Below, piece by piece: positions 48,317 through 59,609 of a stretch of DNA of 64,000 nt. Source of the DNA: Macrophomina tecta (Eukaryota; Ascomycota; Dothideomycetes; Botryosphaeriales; Botryosphaeriaceae). How positions within the stretch are numbered: position 1 is the stretch's first letter; each line of letters begins with the position of its first letter. The translations under genes and the position numbers were made by a program. The stretch spans positions 186,001 to 250,000 of the forward strand of contig JAKSGN010000001.1 in the NCBI GenBank assembly GCA_024180945.1, written 5' to 3'. Under the pieces are notes generated by a model. It saw only the letters and a list, made by a program, of their open reading frames with translations. It did not search any database and was not told where the DNA came from.

Positions 48317-50078
48317 TTACCTATCATCTGGACTGTCGTGCAGGAACACTGATGCGCCCTCAGTATCGCCGGAGCTGACTTGGAAAACCAGGCTCTCCCC
48401 TTTCTCAATAACAACGCTCGTCGGCCAGAGCTCGATATCGACTGGGTAAACCTCGTTCGGGAGCACCGGGAGAACGTCGCTGGAGAGGTAGTTCCGATGC
48501 GGCAACCACGGCTGGTGCCTTGGGTGCTGCGGATCAGTTTTGCGTAGACTCACCCGGAGCCAGCCTTGTGTGACAGGAACACCGTCACCGGTAGAGCCGG
48601 TGTACAGTATCTCTTTCCCAGTGGCCGAAAGGTGGCGGATGGTCACGAAGAGGTCGATATCCGAAGGCGGGATGCTGTTGCGGTCTCCACTGGCAGACAC
48701 ATTCAAGTGGGCGACAATATGGCCGGTGATTTCCGTTTCTGAGTCAAAGGGTGGTGTGGCGAAGGCCACGAGATGCGGCGATGCAACCGTGCCTAGCGCT
48801 CTATAACCCAGCTTGCTTGGATGCGGGTGGACGGGCCGGGTGAAGAGAAGCTCGTTGCTTGGGGTAAGATAGAGTTCGGTATAACCAGTCCGAGCGATAG
48901 GCCACTCATTCTCTTTCCTTCGAGGATACTGCTTCTCGCCGGCAGGATTGTTGTGCCCCACGTCTCCTTTACGCACGACCAGGTCTACGGGCGGGACGGT
49001 GCCCTTTTGCGTCCAGCCCTCTCTGTCCTCGTCCTTGAGGAAGGCATCCAGGAAGCTACGCTGGACCTCGACTTCTTCAGGGTAATAGAATGGCAGATCG
49101 TGTCTGCCGACAATAAATCGGAGATACTTGAGGTCAGAGCCGGCATGCATATAACCTTGCACATTGCCACGAAGATGCAGGCCAAGGCCCCCCAAATTGG
49201 CGACGCTCAAAAGTGGGACTTCGATGTCCTCGAGGTTGAAGGTTGTCGATCGAAAAGCCGGGTCATCTCGGAAGCGCTGCGACAAGCTCCTTCCCGGGTC
49301 AACGATGTTTGCCCTTAGCTCTTCCTCGCTCAAATCTCCCTCGAGCGTGTCAGGGCCCCAATTTCGCGCAGCTCGGCCAGGCAGTCCGTACTGGTTCGGC
49401 GCAACTTGACGGGCGTACCAGGAATTTAGGAATCCGCTCGACTCGATGCCGCCGTGGCGATGACTCTCCTTGTATTTATCGGTGTACCCTTCCCACGGAA
49501 CGATGGCGGCCAGGCCCTTCGGCTTCCGGGCAGCGACTTGCCACTGGGTGGCGGCATAGTAGCTGATTCCGAGAAGGCCAACCCGGCCTGTCGACCATGG
49601 CTGCACGGACGCCCATTCGATCAGGTCGTATAAGCCATCAGGCGTGCTGCCGGACAGGACATCTAGAACACCCGGCGACTGTCCTGCTCCAGTTTCATCG
49701 GCGCGCACAATGGCGTAGCCGTGCGATGTCCAAAAGTTCGGATTAGGCGTCTCCCACGCAGTGTGCTCTGGATAGGCCTTGTGCTCGGGATTGAGTTCAG
49801 CGAAGCTCTTGGGGCGGAAGCTACCGGACAAATAAGCCTTTGCACGTACATAACATTGCAGCGGATATGATTCAAACTCACGCTTCATAGGGAACGTCCT
49901 TTCCGTAAGGGCCGTACGTCGCAATAACGGGGTATTTTCCCGTCCCATCATCTTTTGGGCGGTACACATTGCAACGGACTACCCCACCGCCTTGCAGAAG
50001 AATAGAAACATTCTGCTCGAAGATGTAGGGATATGAAACATCGTCCACCGTACTGATGTCCTGGATTGGGTTCGGCAT
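48317..50078 (-). CDS. CocE/NonD-family hydrolase (X-Pro dipeptidyl-peptidase S15-like), two exons
   Basis: Exon 1 is 49882-50078 (start MPNPIQD), exon 2 is 48317-49820, and the intron 49821-49881 (61 bp, GTGAGT...GGTAG) joins YEA to FRPKSFAELNPE in frame. The product is 566 residues. The N-terminal alpha/beta hydrolase part has YGPYGKD, the VRADETGAGQSPG strand-loop and the nucleophile elbow GLLGISYYAATQW (Ser near residue 155). GRHDLPFYYPEEVE lies where the acid/His region is expected, and a C-terminal jelly-roll domain (HLVAF onward) binds substrate in known members. The family cleaves esters or acylated peptides such as cocaine esters and cephalosporin esters; the substrate here is unknown. 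No RIP stops; this is the best-preserved host gene in the window. No signal peptide seen, so cytosolic. Confidence 0.92.
49821..49881 (-). other. Intron of CocE/NonD hydrolase gene
   Basis: 61 bp; GTGAGT donor at 49881 and TAG acceptor at 49821 (read on minus). Its removal restores one frame across a region strongly conserved in the family. Confidence 0.88.
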
Positions 50079-50595
50079 AGTTGCTGTTGAGATCTCTTGG
50101 GGTTCGAGTCTAAAGATAACAGTGAGGCTGCTGAGGTGGAATTTAGAGCGTACGGCCTGTCGATATTTATATCACTGGCGGTCCGGTTAACGTTGCACAA
50201 GCCTTATGCAAGCATGATATGACCATTCAGTATGCTAACGGCTATGGATCTAGCATTTAGAGAGTGCCCACACTTGACTTTCCGTACGGTAAGCCTCGTA
50301 GAAGATATGGTTGGTCCCTCATGCGGTCTCCGTAGGGTTATAGTTCGGCCTTCGGCCTTCGGCCTTCCCCATGAGCGATCCCCGCCATGACGTATTTATC
50401 GGGCTTCAACCCTAACTCCGCGGATTTAAGTTACCTCGACTTGTAACTCCACGAGCTCGCGAACGGCTCATATGTGCTGTCGGTCTTCGGCGGATAATCG
50501 GAATTATTCTCCTGGATGAGTCGTATTAGCCACATGGCAGTATCTAGTCCAAGTATGGCGACATCGATTAAGTCCTCGACAACGTTACCGACGCA
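50079..50595. other. Upstream region of the hydrolase gene
   Basis: 517 bp without a gene. It holds a short tandem array of the heptamer CGGCCTT (about 50347-50368). The hydrolase promoter should lie here; no clear element is recognised. Confidence 0.5.
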
Positions 50596-50887
50596 ATGAA
50601 TTCTGCATCTTTGGATGACAATCCGCGCTCGCCGAGTACCGGGTCTGAAGCTCTCACGAGCCTAGACCACGAGGCGGATCTGGACCGCGATGGCGGTGAT
50701 AAGCTTAAGATTCGCCCGCTGATGCTACGAGTCTCTCGCGTAAGCCTACAAATTGTTTTACACGTTGATTGGGGAGGGCCTTGATCCTGGGTTTCCTGCT
50801 TGTCGTGACGGGCATGGTCATGATTGGTAGCATCGCTCTTAGTTTCCCCGCGGTTCTTAGAACAATGAACAAGACTAACTGTTAGAA
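50596..50887 (+). pseudogene. 5' fragment of a membrane protein gene, unrecognised
   Basis: It starts MNSASLDDNPRSPSTGSEAL, a polar low-complexity N-terminus. After a frame change or short intron near 50740 a single hydrophobic helix follows (LILGFLLVVTGMVMIGSIAL), and then a stop. This looks like the cytosolic tail plus first helix of a larger fungal membrane protein whose remainder is missing. No family recognised. Confidence 0.35.
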
Positions 50888-51534
50888 CATCACGTGTATT
50901 TGATTTCCTGCCAAGTGCAGTCTATGCAGGGAGGATAAAAGGCCACTCTACGGCCTCTTCCTTTCAACACCATGCCAACCTAGGCAAATTCATCCGATTA
51001 CTACTGAATAAGCTGTCACGGCACTCGTTCCAACACTAACTAGAGTATCTCGCGCGGCACCTACATCTTTAATGTCCCGGATTATTACATTAAAAGCGTA
51101 ATTTTCTAATGAAACAAAATAAGGAGAAGTTCTAATGATTAAACTATTAAGCGGGGTAGGTTATATACATTAAGCTGACTAAGCAGAGATAGTGTGACGG
51201 ACAGGCTACCTTCGTTCCGTTATTTTCTTCTAATACGGATTTCTAACACTTAGGCGCTAGATAGGATGCTTCACAGACTTCGGCTAGTCTTAGAACCTCG
51301 TGCCGGAATACTATCCTAGCTATCAGAAGAGTCGTATTCTTTTAGCCAAGTTTATTAAATCTTTTATTATCTTTCTTTATAGAGCTTAGGATGTCTCCTT
51401 GCAGTATCGGGCTACTAGGGCGGTAAATAGACCGCTCGTAATCTAAGTAACGCTAGAAGACCGGTCATCAGGCTGGACTTCGCGAGAGGCTCTTGAGGCT
51501 TTCCGCGCCTCACCTGCGCATGCAGCGTACATGG
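50888..51534. other. No recognisable gene
   Basis: AT-rich, RIP-like sequence with no open frame of note. Confidence 0.5.
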
Positions 51535-52094
51535 AGGGAATTTCCACATTCGCCCCACCCCTAGAGATAGAACTCGACAACAAGGGTGGGACTAGGGTCT
51601 AGCTGTCCTACCACAATTGGGTTTCTTTGCTCCGTGTCACATTTCCTCAGCCGCTGAGCGAGGAGCAGCGCAAAAAGGTACGCATGCTCAACGGCCTGTA
51701 CATCGGGGCCGGATTCACGCCGGGGACGAAGTACGAATGGCCTTGGTACGGGGACCATGTTGCGTGGGTATAGCAAGGAGAAGAAAGGACGGAAGAGACT
51801 CTATTCTGGTTCCACTCATGGGCCAACTTCGAGCGAGAGGATGAATGAATGCGGACGGGCACAAAGTATTTCTACAGCGAGCAGGAGGGCAAGCAGCAGC
51901 TACCACCGGAGGAATATTTTGATAAGAGCATAAGGAAGTTCGGGGCTGTGGAATGGAGACAGGAGCATTACCTCAACTCAGGGACATGCCGACAGTTTTC
52001 AATGGCGAGCCTAGTATCGGACGCTTTGTTCGAAATGGCAAGGCAATTGCGTCCGGAACGGTTATGGAGAGATAGATGCATTCCTGTACCTTAA
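51535..52094 (+). pseudogene. Unrecognised degraded gene, plus strand
   Basis: A frame at 51535-51846 reads LSYHNWVSLLRVTFPQPLSE, then RKKVRMLNGLYIGAGF, then KYEWPWYGDHVAWV and FWFHSWANFERED. It has TAG codons at two likely Gln positions. A second open stretch follows at 51849-52094 (TGTKYFYSEQEGKQQLPPEE). The conserved-looking aromatic residues suggest a true protein, but I do not recognise the family. Confidence 0.45.
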
Positions 52095-52134
52095 CCGCGG
52101 CTCCTAGTTTGCCGGCTTCCTCTTGAATTACCTA

Positions 52135-52790
52135 TCACATTTTGTCTCGATCATACCTCTGCTCCTCCATCTCATCTACCAAGCCCTCAAACATCTCCCT
52201 CCTCAACTGCTCCTCGTCCACCCCCAACACCTTCCTCCCCTCGACCACAAGCCTTCCATCCACAATGATCGTCTCGACCGCCGTCCCATTGCATCTAAAC
52301 ACGAGATGACACTCCGGTGTCTTCCTCTTCTGCCCCTTCTCCCTCAACAGCAGCGTAAACATCAACTTCCTCTTCAAATCGAGCACCACCACATCCGCCT
52401 TCTTCCGACCTCCGACACCCCGCCTCGACCCCTAGCGCCCTCGCCTATTCCACGTCGCCATTCTCAGTAAATCCCTCGCCTGCCCGGCCGCCGTATCCCG
52501 CAGCACTGCCCGCTGCGCATAGCTCCCAAATTCCATACTCTCAAACGTGTCAGTCGAATTACGGCACTCCCACGCATCGACGCCGATCCCGATATTCACT
52601 CCCGCCGCCACTATCCCCTCCACCCGCGCTCAGCTTCGCGTTCGACCCGGGATTGTAGCTCACGTGCGTGCCCGTCGCCGCCAGGGTCACGATGTCGCCG
52701 TTGGACAAGTGCACGCAGAGCGCGGCCACGGTTTGCGGGCCCAGAACTCCGAGCTCCTGCCTGGTTTCCCTCACCTGGGTCCCTACTTGC
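52135..52790 (-). pseudogene. Amidohydrolase (cytosine-deaminase/ATZ-TRZ-like), C-terminal fragment
   Basis: On minus, the pieces follow the second half of the metal-dependent amidohydrolase family. First is LGVLGPQTVAALCVHLSNGD with ATGTHVSYNPGSNAKLSAG, in which the His of T-H-V-S-x-N-P-x-S-N is intact. Next is AAGVNIGIGVDAWECRNSTD, where the catalytic Asp of G-x-x-D-G is seen as GVD. The C-terminal part is DVVVLDLKRKLMF, then FRCNGTAVETIIVDGRLVVE. At least two frame changes (near 52620 and 52400) and the absence of the N-terminal metal-binding HxH half show a broken remnant. Members deaminate or dechlorinate cyclic substrates such as guanine, S-adenosylhomocysteine and triazines. Confidence 0.75.
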
Positions 52791-52873
52791 GATATCTCAC
52801 ATTAGTAACGTATGTACGATCTGACTTTCTTCCGGTAGAAATCATCAATATACATTATTCAGGCATGCGCATA

Positions 52874-54557
52874 CTAAAACGTCATTGTCTCTGTTCCCGC
52901 CGAGGGCCTTCCCCCTTTCAGCTGAGGTGCGCTTGGCAACAGGATCTGATCGTGCGCCAGGGCCTCAAACAGAGGTGCCGAGATCCCACCACAGCTGAAC
53001 AAGGCTTTCACCACGCCCGTATGATCCCCATAGACATGTCGCAGCAGTAAATCCAATAATTTTCTTAGGGCAGCTTCAGTGCTACGGTAGGGAGGGTCGT
53101 CCAGCACGTCCAGGCTGTCAATCACAAAGATCAAGAGGGTGTGTCCAGTTATACCCCTGAAGTCGTCCAGAAGCCGAATCGCATCCGGGAAAGAGTCCAA
53201 AGTTCCCTCAAGCCCATCAAGGCAGCTCTTGTCAAGCCGCGTCGTCGGGTGGAAGGAGCTGGATCAGCTGGCGGATAAGGCTGTACACCAGCGTCGTCAG
53301 TTTGATTGTCTCCCGTGTCCTTCCCGCGGGGCGGAGGGGGTGGTTCGTCGTTCTTCAGCCGGCAGAAATAGGAGCAAAGTGGCAGACCGGCCTCACGTGC
53401 AAAGACCACGTATTGGCTGGCGGCGCTCGATGCTGGGTTGTCGGACCACAGCGGACCCATTCCTACAACGCAGAGGGCCCGTGATTCGGCTACCGTTGCC
53501 CATGATTGGATGCTGGAGGCCAGTTCGGACTCTATGAAGGGACCTGCAGCATGATCAGGGGTAGGCTGTACCTTATCCCGATCGCGGAATTCTTCCATCT
53601 TCGCTGAATGCAAGAGAAGGGTGTCCCGGGCGGACCGGCTGCTTTGATTCCATGCCGCAGCATCAATATGTTTCCTCTTAGTATTCTGTTCGACTTGCTT
53701 CTGTGGAGTCTGGGCGTCTTCGCCTTCCGGCATCAGCTGTAGTAGAGGTTTAGCCTGGCTCTCCAGGATCTCGGCCATTCCGGAGCCCGTCATTGCTCTC
53801 GCCAGTCTCATCCCTACCCCTTGTAACGTGTCCTCCAAGGCCGGTTGGCTTTGGAGCTCCTTCCTACGCACCCCATCAAGCATAGCACGGAAATGTTCGT
53901 ACGGCTGCACCGTGGCATCCTGGCTTTTTCGATCTCTCTCCCGCAACTCAAGCATCGGCTTATCAAACTTGCTGTCCAGGCCCTCAAGATACAGCCGACT
54001 CATTTGCGCGTCCTGGCGTATCAACTCTGCTGACTTTGTAATCTCTTCGACTTCATCTTCGAAGAATTCCAATATTATGACTGGCAATCGTCCCACAACT
54101 CAATAAGACTGTATGGCCTCACCTGAAATGATAAGGTCTACTGGTGGTCAAGGGAGATGATTTCTGGGCAATTTCCCAGGTTTTAGTGATGCCCGCGAAT
54201 TTCGGCCGCTCATCGCCGATGTTCAGGCACAAGATAACCTCGACCCACCTCGTTATAGTATACAATACGGTCTTTAGAACTGCAGATCCTGATTCTCGAT
54301 GAAGTGGGAACTGTTGGATCCTCCTCGTCGGCGAATTCATGGGGCTCTCGAACCCACGTCTTCGGCACCAAGAATGAGCTAGAGATCCAGATTGATGCGC
54401 TCGCATTACATATGGCAAATCTCATTCGGTCAAATCCGCGAGATGGTCCCGGGAAGGGCAGATCTGCTCTCGCTGATGGCTATGTTCGATAACCAAGAGA
54501 TCCCAAGTGGCTATGGGTGTCGAATGCAGACTCGAGAAGTACTTGCTCCAATTCCAT
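52874..54557 (-). pseudogene. Fungal P-loop-like ATPase-related protein, multi-exon, frameshifted
   Basis: The start on minus is MELEQVLLESAFDTHSHLGS (ATG at 54557), with one in-frame TAG at codon 26, then FAICNASASIWISSSFLVPK and VREPHEFADEEDP. After introns comes ILEFFEDEVEEITKSAEL (about 54070) and a helical stretch. Next is SRALCVVGMGPLWSDNPASS with AREAGLPLCSYFCRL. The frame then slips near 53330 into TLVYSLIRQLIQLLPP and again near 53240 into LDGLEGTLDSFPDAIRLL, and ends with LLIFVIDSLDVLDD, a Walker-B-like strand. Two slips within about 100 bp mean it is dead. The glycine loop lacks the GKT of a working Walker A. I recall similar fungal proteins of unknown role but cannot name one firmly. 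Confidence 0.6.
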
Positions 54558-54881
54558 CGTTGATCGTAGAAGTGTTCTGGCGAAGTTTCGAATACATTTA
54601 TACCGCGTGCGAATCCACTGATTAGTACGATTTGCGATACTACGTTATCATCTTATCCAGTGAATCCCAAATGCACGCGTCTTACGTCAGCACCAGGTCA
54701 GTGTACAGGTCCATGTGAATTCAATAATCTCTTGGTATACAATCCGCCAGGCTGACATGCATGAAGTGGCTGTATTAAATGCTTTTAGTATTGGCAAGCC
54801 TATCCGTGCTCTTGCTGTGGACATGGGTGCAGCTGCAAATGAACTTATAATAGCATAGTCGTGCCAAGTGATGCTGCTGAC
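54558..54881. other. Intergenic, left flank of hAT element
   Basis: 324 bp without a supported gene; upstream of the minus-strand ATPase-like pseudogene. It ends with the hAT target duplication CTGCTGAC (54874-54881). Confidence 0.5.
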
Positions 54882-54900
54882 CAGCGTGTAAGGCGTCCCG
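54882..54900 (+). repeat. Left terminal inverted repeat of hAT
   Basis: CAGCGTGTAAGGCGTCCCG; exact reverse complement at 57746-57764. Confidence 0.96.
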
Positions 54901-54990
54901 GTTGCCGATTCGGTGACGATTCGTCAACGGATTACGTAATCCGTCCCGTCATGGACTGTTTCAAACGTCCCGTCCCGTCATGAGGCCTCT

Positions 54991-55020
54991 AATGACGGCA
55001 GATGACGGCAGATGACGGCA
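54991..55020 (+). repeat. Subterminal tandem decamer of hAT
   Basis: Three tandem copies of [AG]ATGACGGCA. The same ATGACGG core, or its complement CCGTCAT, recurs at 54940-54985 and 57685-57745. Likely transposase binding sites (inference from position). Confidence 0.7.
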
Positions 55021-55171
55021 GGCTTTACCAAATCGGGTAATTCTTGTGTTGTTGATGTCGATACAAACGGTGCAAACATGCCCAGCACCAATGAAAACTC
55101 TTACACCCTACCAGCTCTTCTATCTCATTGCCAAGGAACACGCCCTCCACAAAAGCCGTGCGGAATGCACG

Positions 55172-57472
55172 ATGCCTCCACAGACTATGCCTAGCTCCCA
55201 AGACTCTTATTCGGTGACTGCGAGCGACCCTCCGGCGGGAAGCATATCGCCAGCGAGCCCCCGACCAGACAGCACCCACAGAGTCGTCGATGTAGACCTC
55301 TCGAAGGTGCGAGATAGCAGGGGCAGGCTTATTCCGGGCCTCCGCTATCGCATGCGCCATCGAACGCAGTTCACCGGTACTAGGATCTCGTGGATTTTCG
55401 ACCACGGCGCCGACTGCGAGTCTGATGGAGGCGTCCGCTGGTTTGTGTGCAGACAGTGCCAGCTAGACCGCCGCCATGGCGACGGAGTGTACAAGCTCAC
55501 GGGCATTCATGCGGTAGAGGCTCACTTGGAGCAGGCACACAAAATTTCCAACCCAAGGAAACCTAAGAAACCAGAACTGCCACCGATCTAGGACTTTTTC
55601 CAACGTCGATCCTTGACGCCATCGTCCTCGTCCTCGTCCTCCTACTCGCTCGTTACCCCGTTTCACGATCTCCGATTTAAGCAAGCATTTACCGATGCGG
55701 TCATTAAGCTCGATCTCTTATTTCGGCAAGCTTCTTCCGACGAACTACGCGACGTTATACTTATGGGTGGCCCTGCTGCCGAGCGAGCAATACCGAAGAG
55801 CCTAATGGGTGTAGCGAGCTGGGTAAAGTGGTCCTTTGAGGATCGGAAGCAGTAGCTTAAGGAGCTTGTCTCCAAGACGGGCAGCAAGATCAATTTCAGC
55901 GTAGACTTGTGGACCAGCGACGAGGGTAACAAGCGCGCCTATCTGGCCGTGAACTCCCACTTTATTGACTACTGTGGTAGCCTCCGAACGGCTCTCTTGT
56001 CTTTTACCCGTATAATCGGCCCTTATAGCGGCGAGAACCTTGCGAAGGCGGTTTATAGCTCGATCCGAACATACGATATTGATTACACCCGCATCGGCTG
56101 CTTTGTCGCCGATAACGCCTCTAATAACGAGGAGTTGCTGCGCGAACTATAGCTTCTTATCTCTATTGACTATCTATCCTGTAGAATCCGTTGTATCGGC
56201 TATATAATTAACCTTGTCGTCGAGGCCATTCTCTTTGGCAAAGGCGTCTCGAAATTTAAGCAAAGTCTGGTCGGGCGTATAGAAGACAGTGAGGAGGCCT
56301 TCGAGATGTGGAGTAAGGAGGGCCCGATTGGAAAGCTTCATAATATCTGCGTGTTTATTAACAGGAGCGACCAGCGCCGCGTCGCCTTCGGTAATTGTCA
56401 GCTTCCAGAAGAGCGGGCACTAGACGAGGATGCGGATCCGGATGGGGGAGATGAGGTCTTCTACTACGTCCTCATCGTCGATTAGGGCGTGCGTTGGAGC
56501 TCGGTTTACTACATGGTGAAGCGGGCGTTAAAGTTGCGGCATGCGATCGATCGCTATATCGATCGCTATGAGAAGCAAGGCCAAGGATACGATATCCGCT
56601 AAGACCGCCTCTCCTCTTAGGATTGGTACTAGCTCGGCCGCTTTTACCACCTTCTAGAGCCTTTTAAGAGGCTCACTGAGTACATAGAAGGTAGGGCGAA
56701 CAGCGCAGGGAGAGAGGGTTCTCGCGGTGCCATCTGGGAGTCTCTCAAGGCTATGGACTTCATGTACAAGCATTTGAAGACTGTAGTAGACGATCTGGAG
56801 AGGCAGCTGACCTGTGGTGACGTCACTGCAGACGACTGGCAGCAGTTTTCAGCCAAGGTCGACGCTGGATGGTATAAGTTGAATGACTACTATAGGCACT
56901 TCGACGACTTACCTGTATATTGCGCCGCGATATTCCTGCACCCTAACTACCGCTTCGAATACTTCGAACAGAACTGGGCGGCGCATAAGAGCTGGATCGC
57001 TAAGGCGAGAGGCTTTATACGTCGCATGTACTGTTAGTACGAGGCTAAATATCTTGCAGAGCTAGATGTGAACGAGGACGAGGAGCCGCCGGTCGAAGAT
57101 GAGTCTCGCCGAGCTAGAGGGAGCTGGTTTGCTGACTTCGAAGCCTTCGGCCGCCCTAATAACGCTAGTATGCGCGGAAAAAAGAGACGTCGACTCGAGT
57201 CGACGCAGCTGCAGGCTTACTGGGATGCAGGAGCGACAGCGTACACCGTTAACGACCCTCTGGCTTGGTGGGGCACCGAGGGCGCCCAGTGGCCAGTCCT
57301 ACAGCGCATGGCATTCGACATCTTTAGCATACCTGCCATGAGCGCCGAGCCAGAGCGCGTGTTCAGTCACACTAGGCGAATCATCACATATGAACGCACA
57401 AGGCTAGGTGACGACACGATAGAGGCCGATATCTGCCAGAAGCATTGGCTCCTCAATAGAGTTGTAGAATAA
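55172..57472 (+). pseudogene. hAT transposase, one frame with about eight nonsense codons
   Basis: A single uninterrupted frame runs from ATG 55172 (MPPQTMPSSQDS; an upstream ATG at 55046 is in the same frame) to the stop at 57470-57472. About eight TAG/TAA codons interrupt it, all at plausible former Gln or Trp positions, with no frameshift. Order: BED-type zinc finger (WFVCRQCQ...H...H, 55440-55540); NFSVDLWTSDE with the first catalytic Asp; CFVADNASNNEE with the second; GVRWSSVYYMVKRALKLR near 56490; and the C-terminal hAT dimerisation block ending FDIFSIPAMSAEPERVFSHT and DICQKHWLL. Family knowledge: cut-and-paste transposase acting in the nucleus. The damage is lighter than in the Gypsy elements. 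Confidence 0.93.
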
Positions 57473-57745
57473 GGTGTGATTAGTCTTTCTTTTTACGAGT
57501 TAAATGCTGTACGGGTCATATATAGTAGGTATAGAGGGCGAAACATAATCTCAAAGTCATTAGACCGGCATCAGGATACGCAGAAATCGTCCCCAGAGTA
57601 GAGAACATAATAATATTCAATCACCGACTATTTGATTAGTAAGCAGCCGTTGACGAGTCGTTGACGGTCGGTTTGCTCAAGCGTCACGTCCCGTCATGCC
57701 TTTCCAACCGTCCCGTCCCGTCATAGACCCTATGACGGGACGGGA

Positions 57746-57764
57746 CGGGACGCCTTACACGCTG
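57746..57764 (-). repeat. Right terminal inverted repeat of hAT
   Basis: Exact reverse complement of 54882-54900, followed at once by the target duplication. Confidence 0.96.
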
Positions 57765-57934
57765 CTGCTGACATGCATGAGAAGGATGCGTGGACCAATT
57801 CCTATTCAGCAGCTTCATCCGCGGCTAAAATGCCGACATGGGTGCGCTTCCAAGCTGCGCAGCCTTGTCTCGTTGACCTGCTTTGATTATATCTTTCATC
57901 TTCGTTTCTTTTCTTGAGGCTCGTAAATCTCAAA

Positions 57935-59609
57935 ATGGCCACCGATTCATACGTAAACTTCCGACTACGGGGCATTCCTAGGGCGCTTCTCGACGAGAGC
58001 CATGTCAGAGACCTAATTCATATGGTTTTTTCGAGCGTGCCACGCGAGCTTATTCACGTCCGCTCGCTCGCGGATAACCCAGTCGAACCCAACAGCAGGG
58101 TCGCAACTTTGAATTTCGCAACAGTACCCACTCCGCTGTCCGATAGGTCTAAGGATGAGTGGAAATTCGACTCTCCAGAAAACCACAAAGATGCCAAACA
58201 TAGCACTTTCCGAAGACGAAGACTAGTATTCGATACGCACTTTAAAGGAATAACGCCTTTACATAGCAAAGCTGACGAGGAATGTCCTATTGAGTACTGC
58301 CACAAAAGCTTCCTTCTGGCCGCCGCTACTGACGCACCGGCTCAGTCTCCTAGCAATCTCAGGCCTCGGGGGCCATGCTTTCGGTTCGTTTAAAGAACGA
58401 GCTGGCTCCTTCATGTGGCTTCGTGATGCGCTGCCGGATAATTTCCCACAGGCCCGAATTCTCATCTACGGGTACAATACCCAACTTCACGGCAGCCAAT
58501 CATTCCAGTGTTTGGAGGACTTGGGAACTGGCCTCAAGATGGCTCTGAAAGATATCAAAGCCTCAGAGACGGTGGGTTCGCCAGAAGCTACGAAAGGAGT
58601 TCCGCTCACTTAAAGTCCTGAAGAATCGTGATCTAAATCGCCAATTCATACTTCTTGCGCATAGCCTTGGCGGCTTAATTGTTAAGGAGGTTGGTTCCAA
58701 CAAAAGCTTAGTTGCACATGGCTGATGTTTTTATCGTAGGCAATGATTCTGATGCACGACACCGGCGATGACGACGACAACAAAATATTAGACCGCATCT
58801 TGGCGTTCTTGTTTTTCGGAGTTCCTCAGCAAGGTATGGATATCGAGACATTGGTTCCTTTGGTGGGCGACCAGCCGAATCGTCTTCTCCTGGAGTCGCT
58901 TGGCAAGAACTCGACGGTGCTGCGGAAACAAAGTAAGGAGTTCGCGCGCGCGTTTCGCTCCAGATCTTCAGATCTCTTTACATTCTTCGAAACTATGAGG
59001 TCTCCTACAGCAGTCAAGGTATATAAATAACTTCCTCTATTCAAATCCTTGGACAACGCTGACGTTCTCGTAGGTTGAAGGCCGATGGAAACTGTCCGGT
59101 CCGCCGGCTGTGTTGGTAGACATACATTCCGCAACTCACGGTTGCAAGGAGCACGCGCAGTACCCAATAAACCGCAACCATTCCGAGCTTGTAAAATTCT
59201 CAAGTCCATATGACGAAGATTATCAGCGCATCCTCAGTGTCCTACGCAAAGCTAAGGGTGAGAGTTCAACGCCTCCAAGGGCAGAGCCGTGCGGCCCAGC
59301 TGCAGCTCCCTTCGTCGAACTTTCCAGACCACTGCCACCGTTATTGGACTTTAGCCCCAGTTATTCCTTTAGTGCATCTACGGAAACGAGCAGGAATGTT
59401 CACCAAGAACGGACCGACATTGGCCGTGCTAGTTCGGCTGAAATACCTCTTGGACCCGGGAAAGACGATCCCCTTGCGAGGATCCCATCTCTTTCAAAAG
59501 TGGCGTATCGGGCGTATTCGTTTTTTTCCAATTGGCCTGGTGATAGCGGCAACAAGCTCGCGGGAGTAGCGCATAGTCTATCATGCGCTCTCAACCATGC
59601 CGAAAAGCA
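57935..59609 (+). pseudogene. SesB-type alpha/beta hydrolase (NLR-associated), 3' end replaced by LINE
   Basis: Start ATGGCC at 57935 in good context. Exons: 57935-58293, 58346-58689, 58740-59018, 59074-59609, with introns of 52, 50 and 55 bp that each restore the family sequence. Features: FKGITPLHSKADEECPID, LLAISGLGGHAFGSFKERAG, the lipase elbow ILLAHSLGGLIVKE (nucleophile Ser), FLFFGVPQQGMDIETLVPLV, and INRNHSELVKFSSP carrying the catalytic His. A +1 slip between about 58573 and 58610 (ASET then VRQKLRKEF) breaks exon 2. The frame runs into LINE sequence and stops at 59625, so any downstream NB, ankyrin or TPR part is gone. In fungi such domains are found alone or at the N-terminus of NOD-like receptors in non-self recognition. 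Intron-rich and not RIPed. Confidence 0.85.

Larger units (their letters stand above)
54882..57764 (+). mobile_element. hAT DNA transposon, full length
   Basis: 2883 bp with perfect 19 bp terminal inverted repeats (CAGCGTGTAAGGCGTCCCG) and a perfect 8 bp target duplication CTGCTGAC (54874-54881 and 57765-57772), the size typical of hAT. It carries one transposase frame on plus and subterminal arrays of ATGACGG/CCGTCAT motifs at both ends. The stops in the transposase make it non-autonomous now. Confidence 0.96.

Noticed and set aside
48821..49566. Long plus-strand frames opposite the hydrolase gene
   Set aside because: Explained by GC-rich codon bias of the minus-strand CocE/NonD exon, which has domains and a matching intron.
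50347..50368. CGGCCTT tandem heptamers as a regulatory array
   Set aside because: Only about three units; simple sequence slippage is sufficient.
52547..53050. 167-codon plus-strand frame
   Set aside because: Overlaps the amidohydrolase and ATPase-like pseudogenes on minus, whose family motifs are clear.
54991..55020. Tandem decamers considered as a CRISPR or microsatellite
   Set aside because: Three units without spacers, and the core recurs at the other end of the hAT element, so it is a subterminal repeat.
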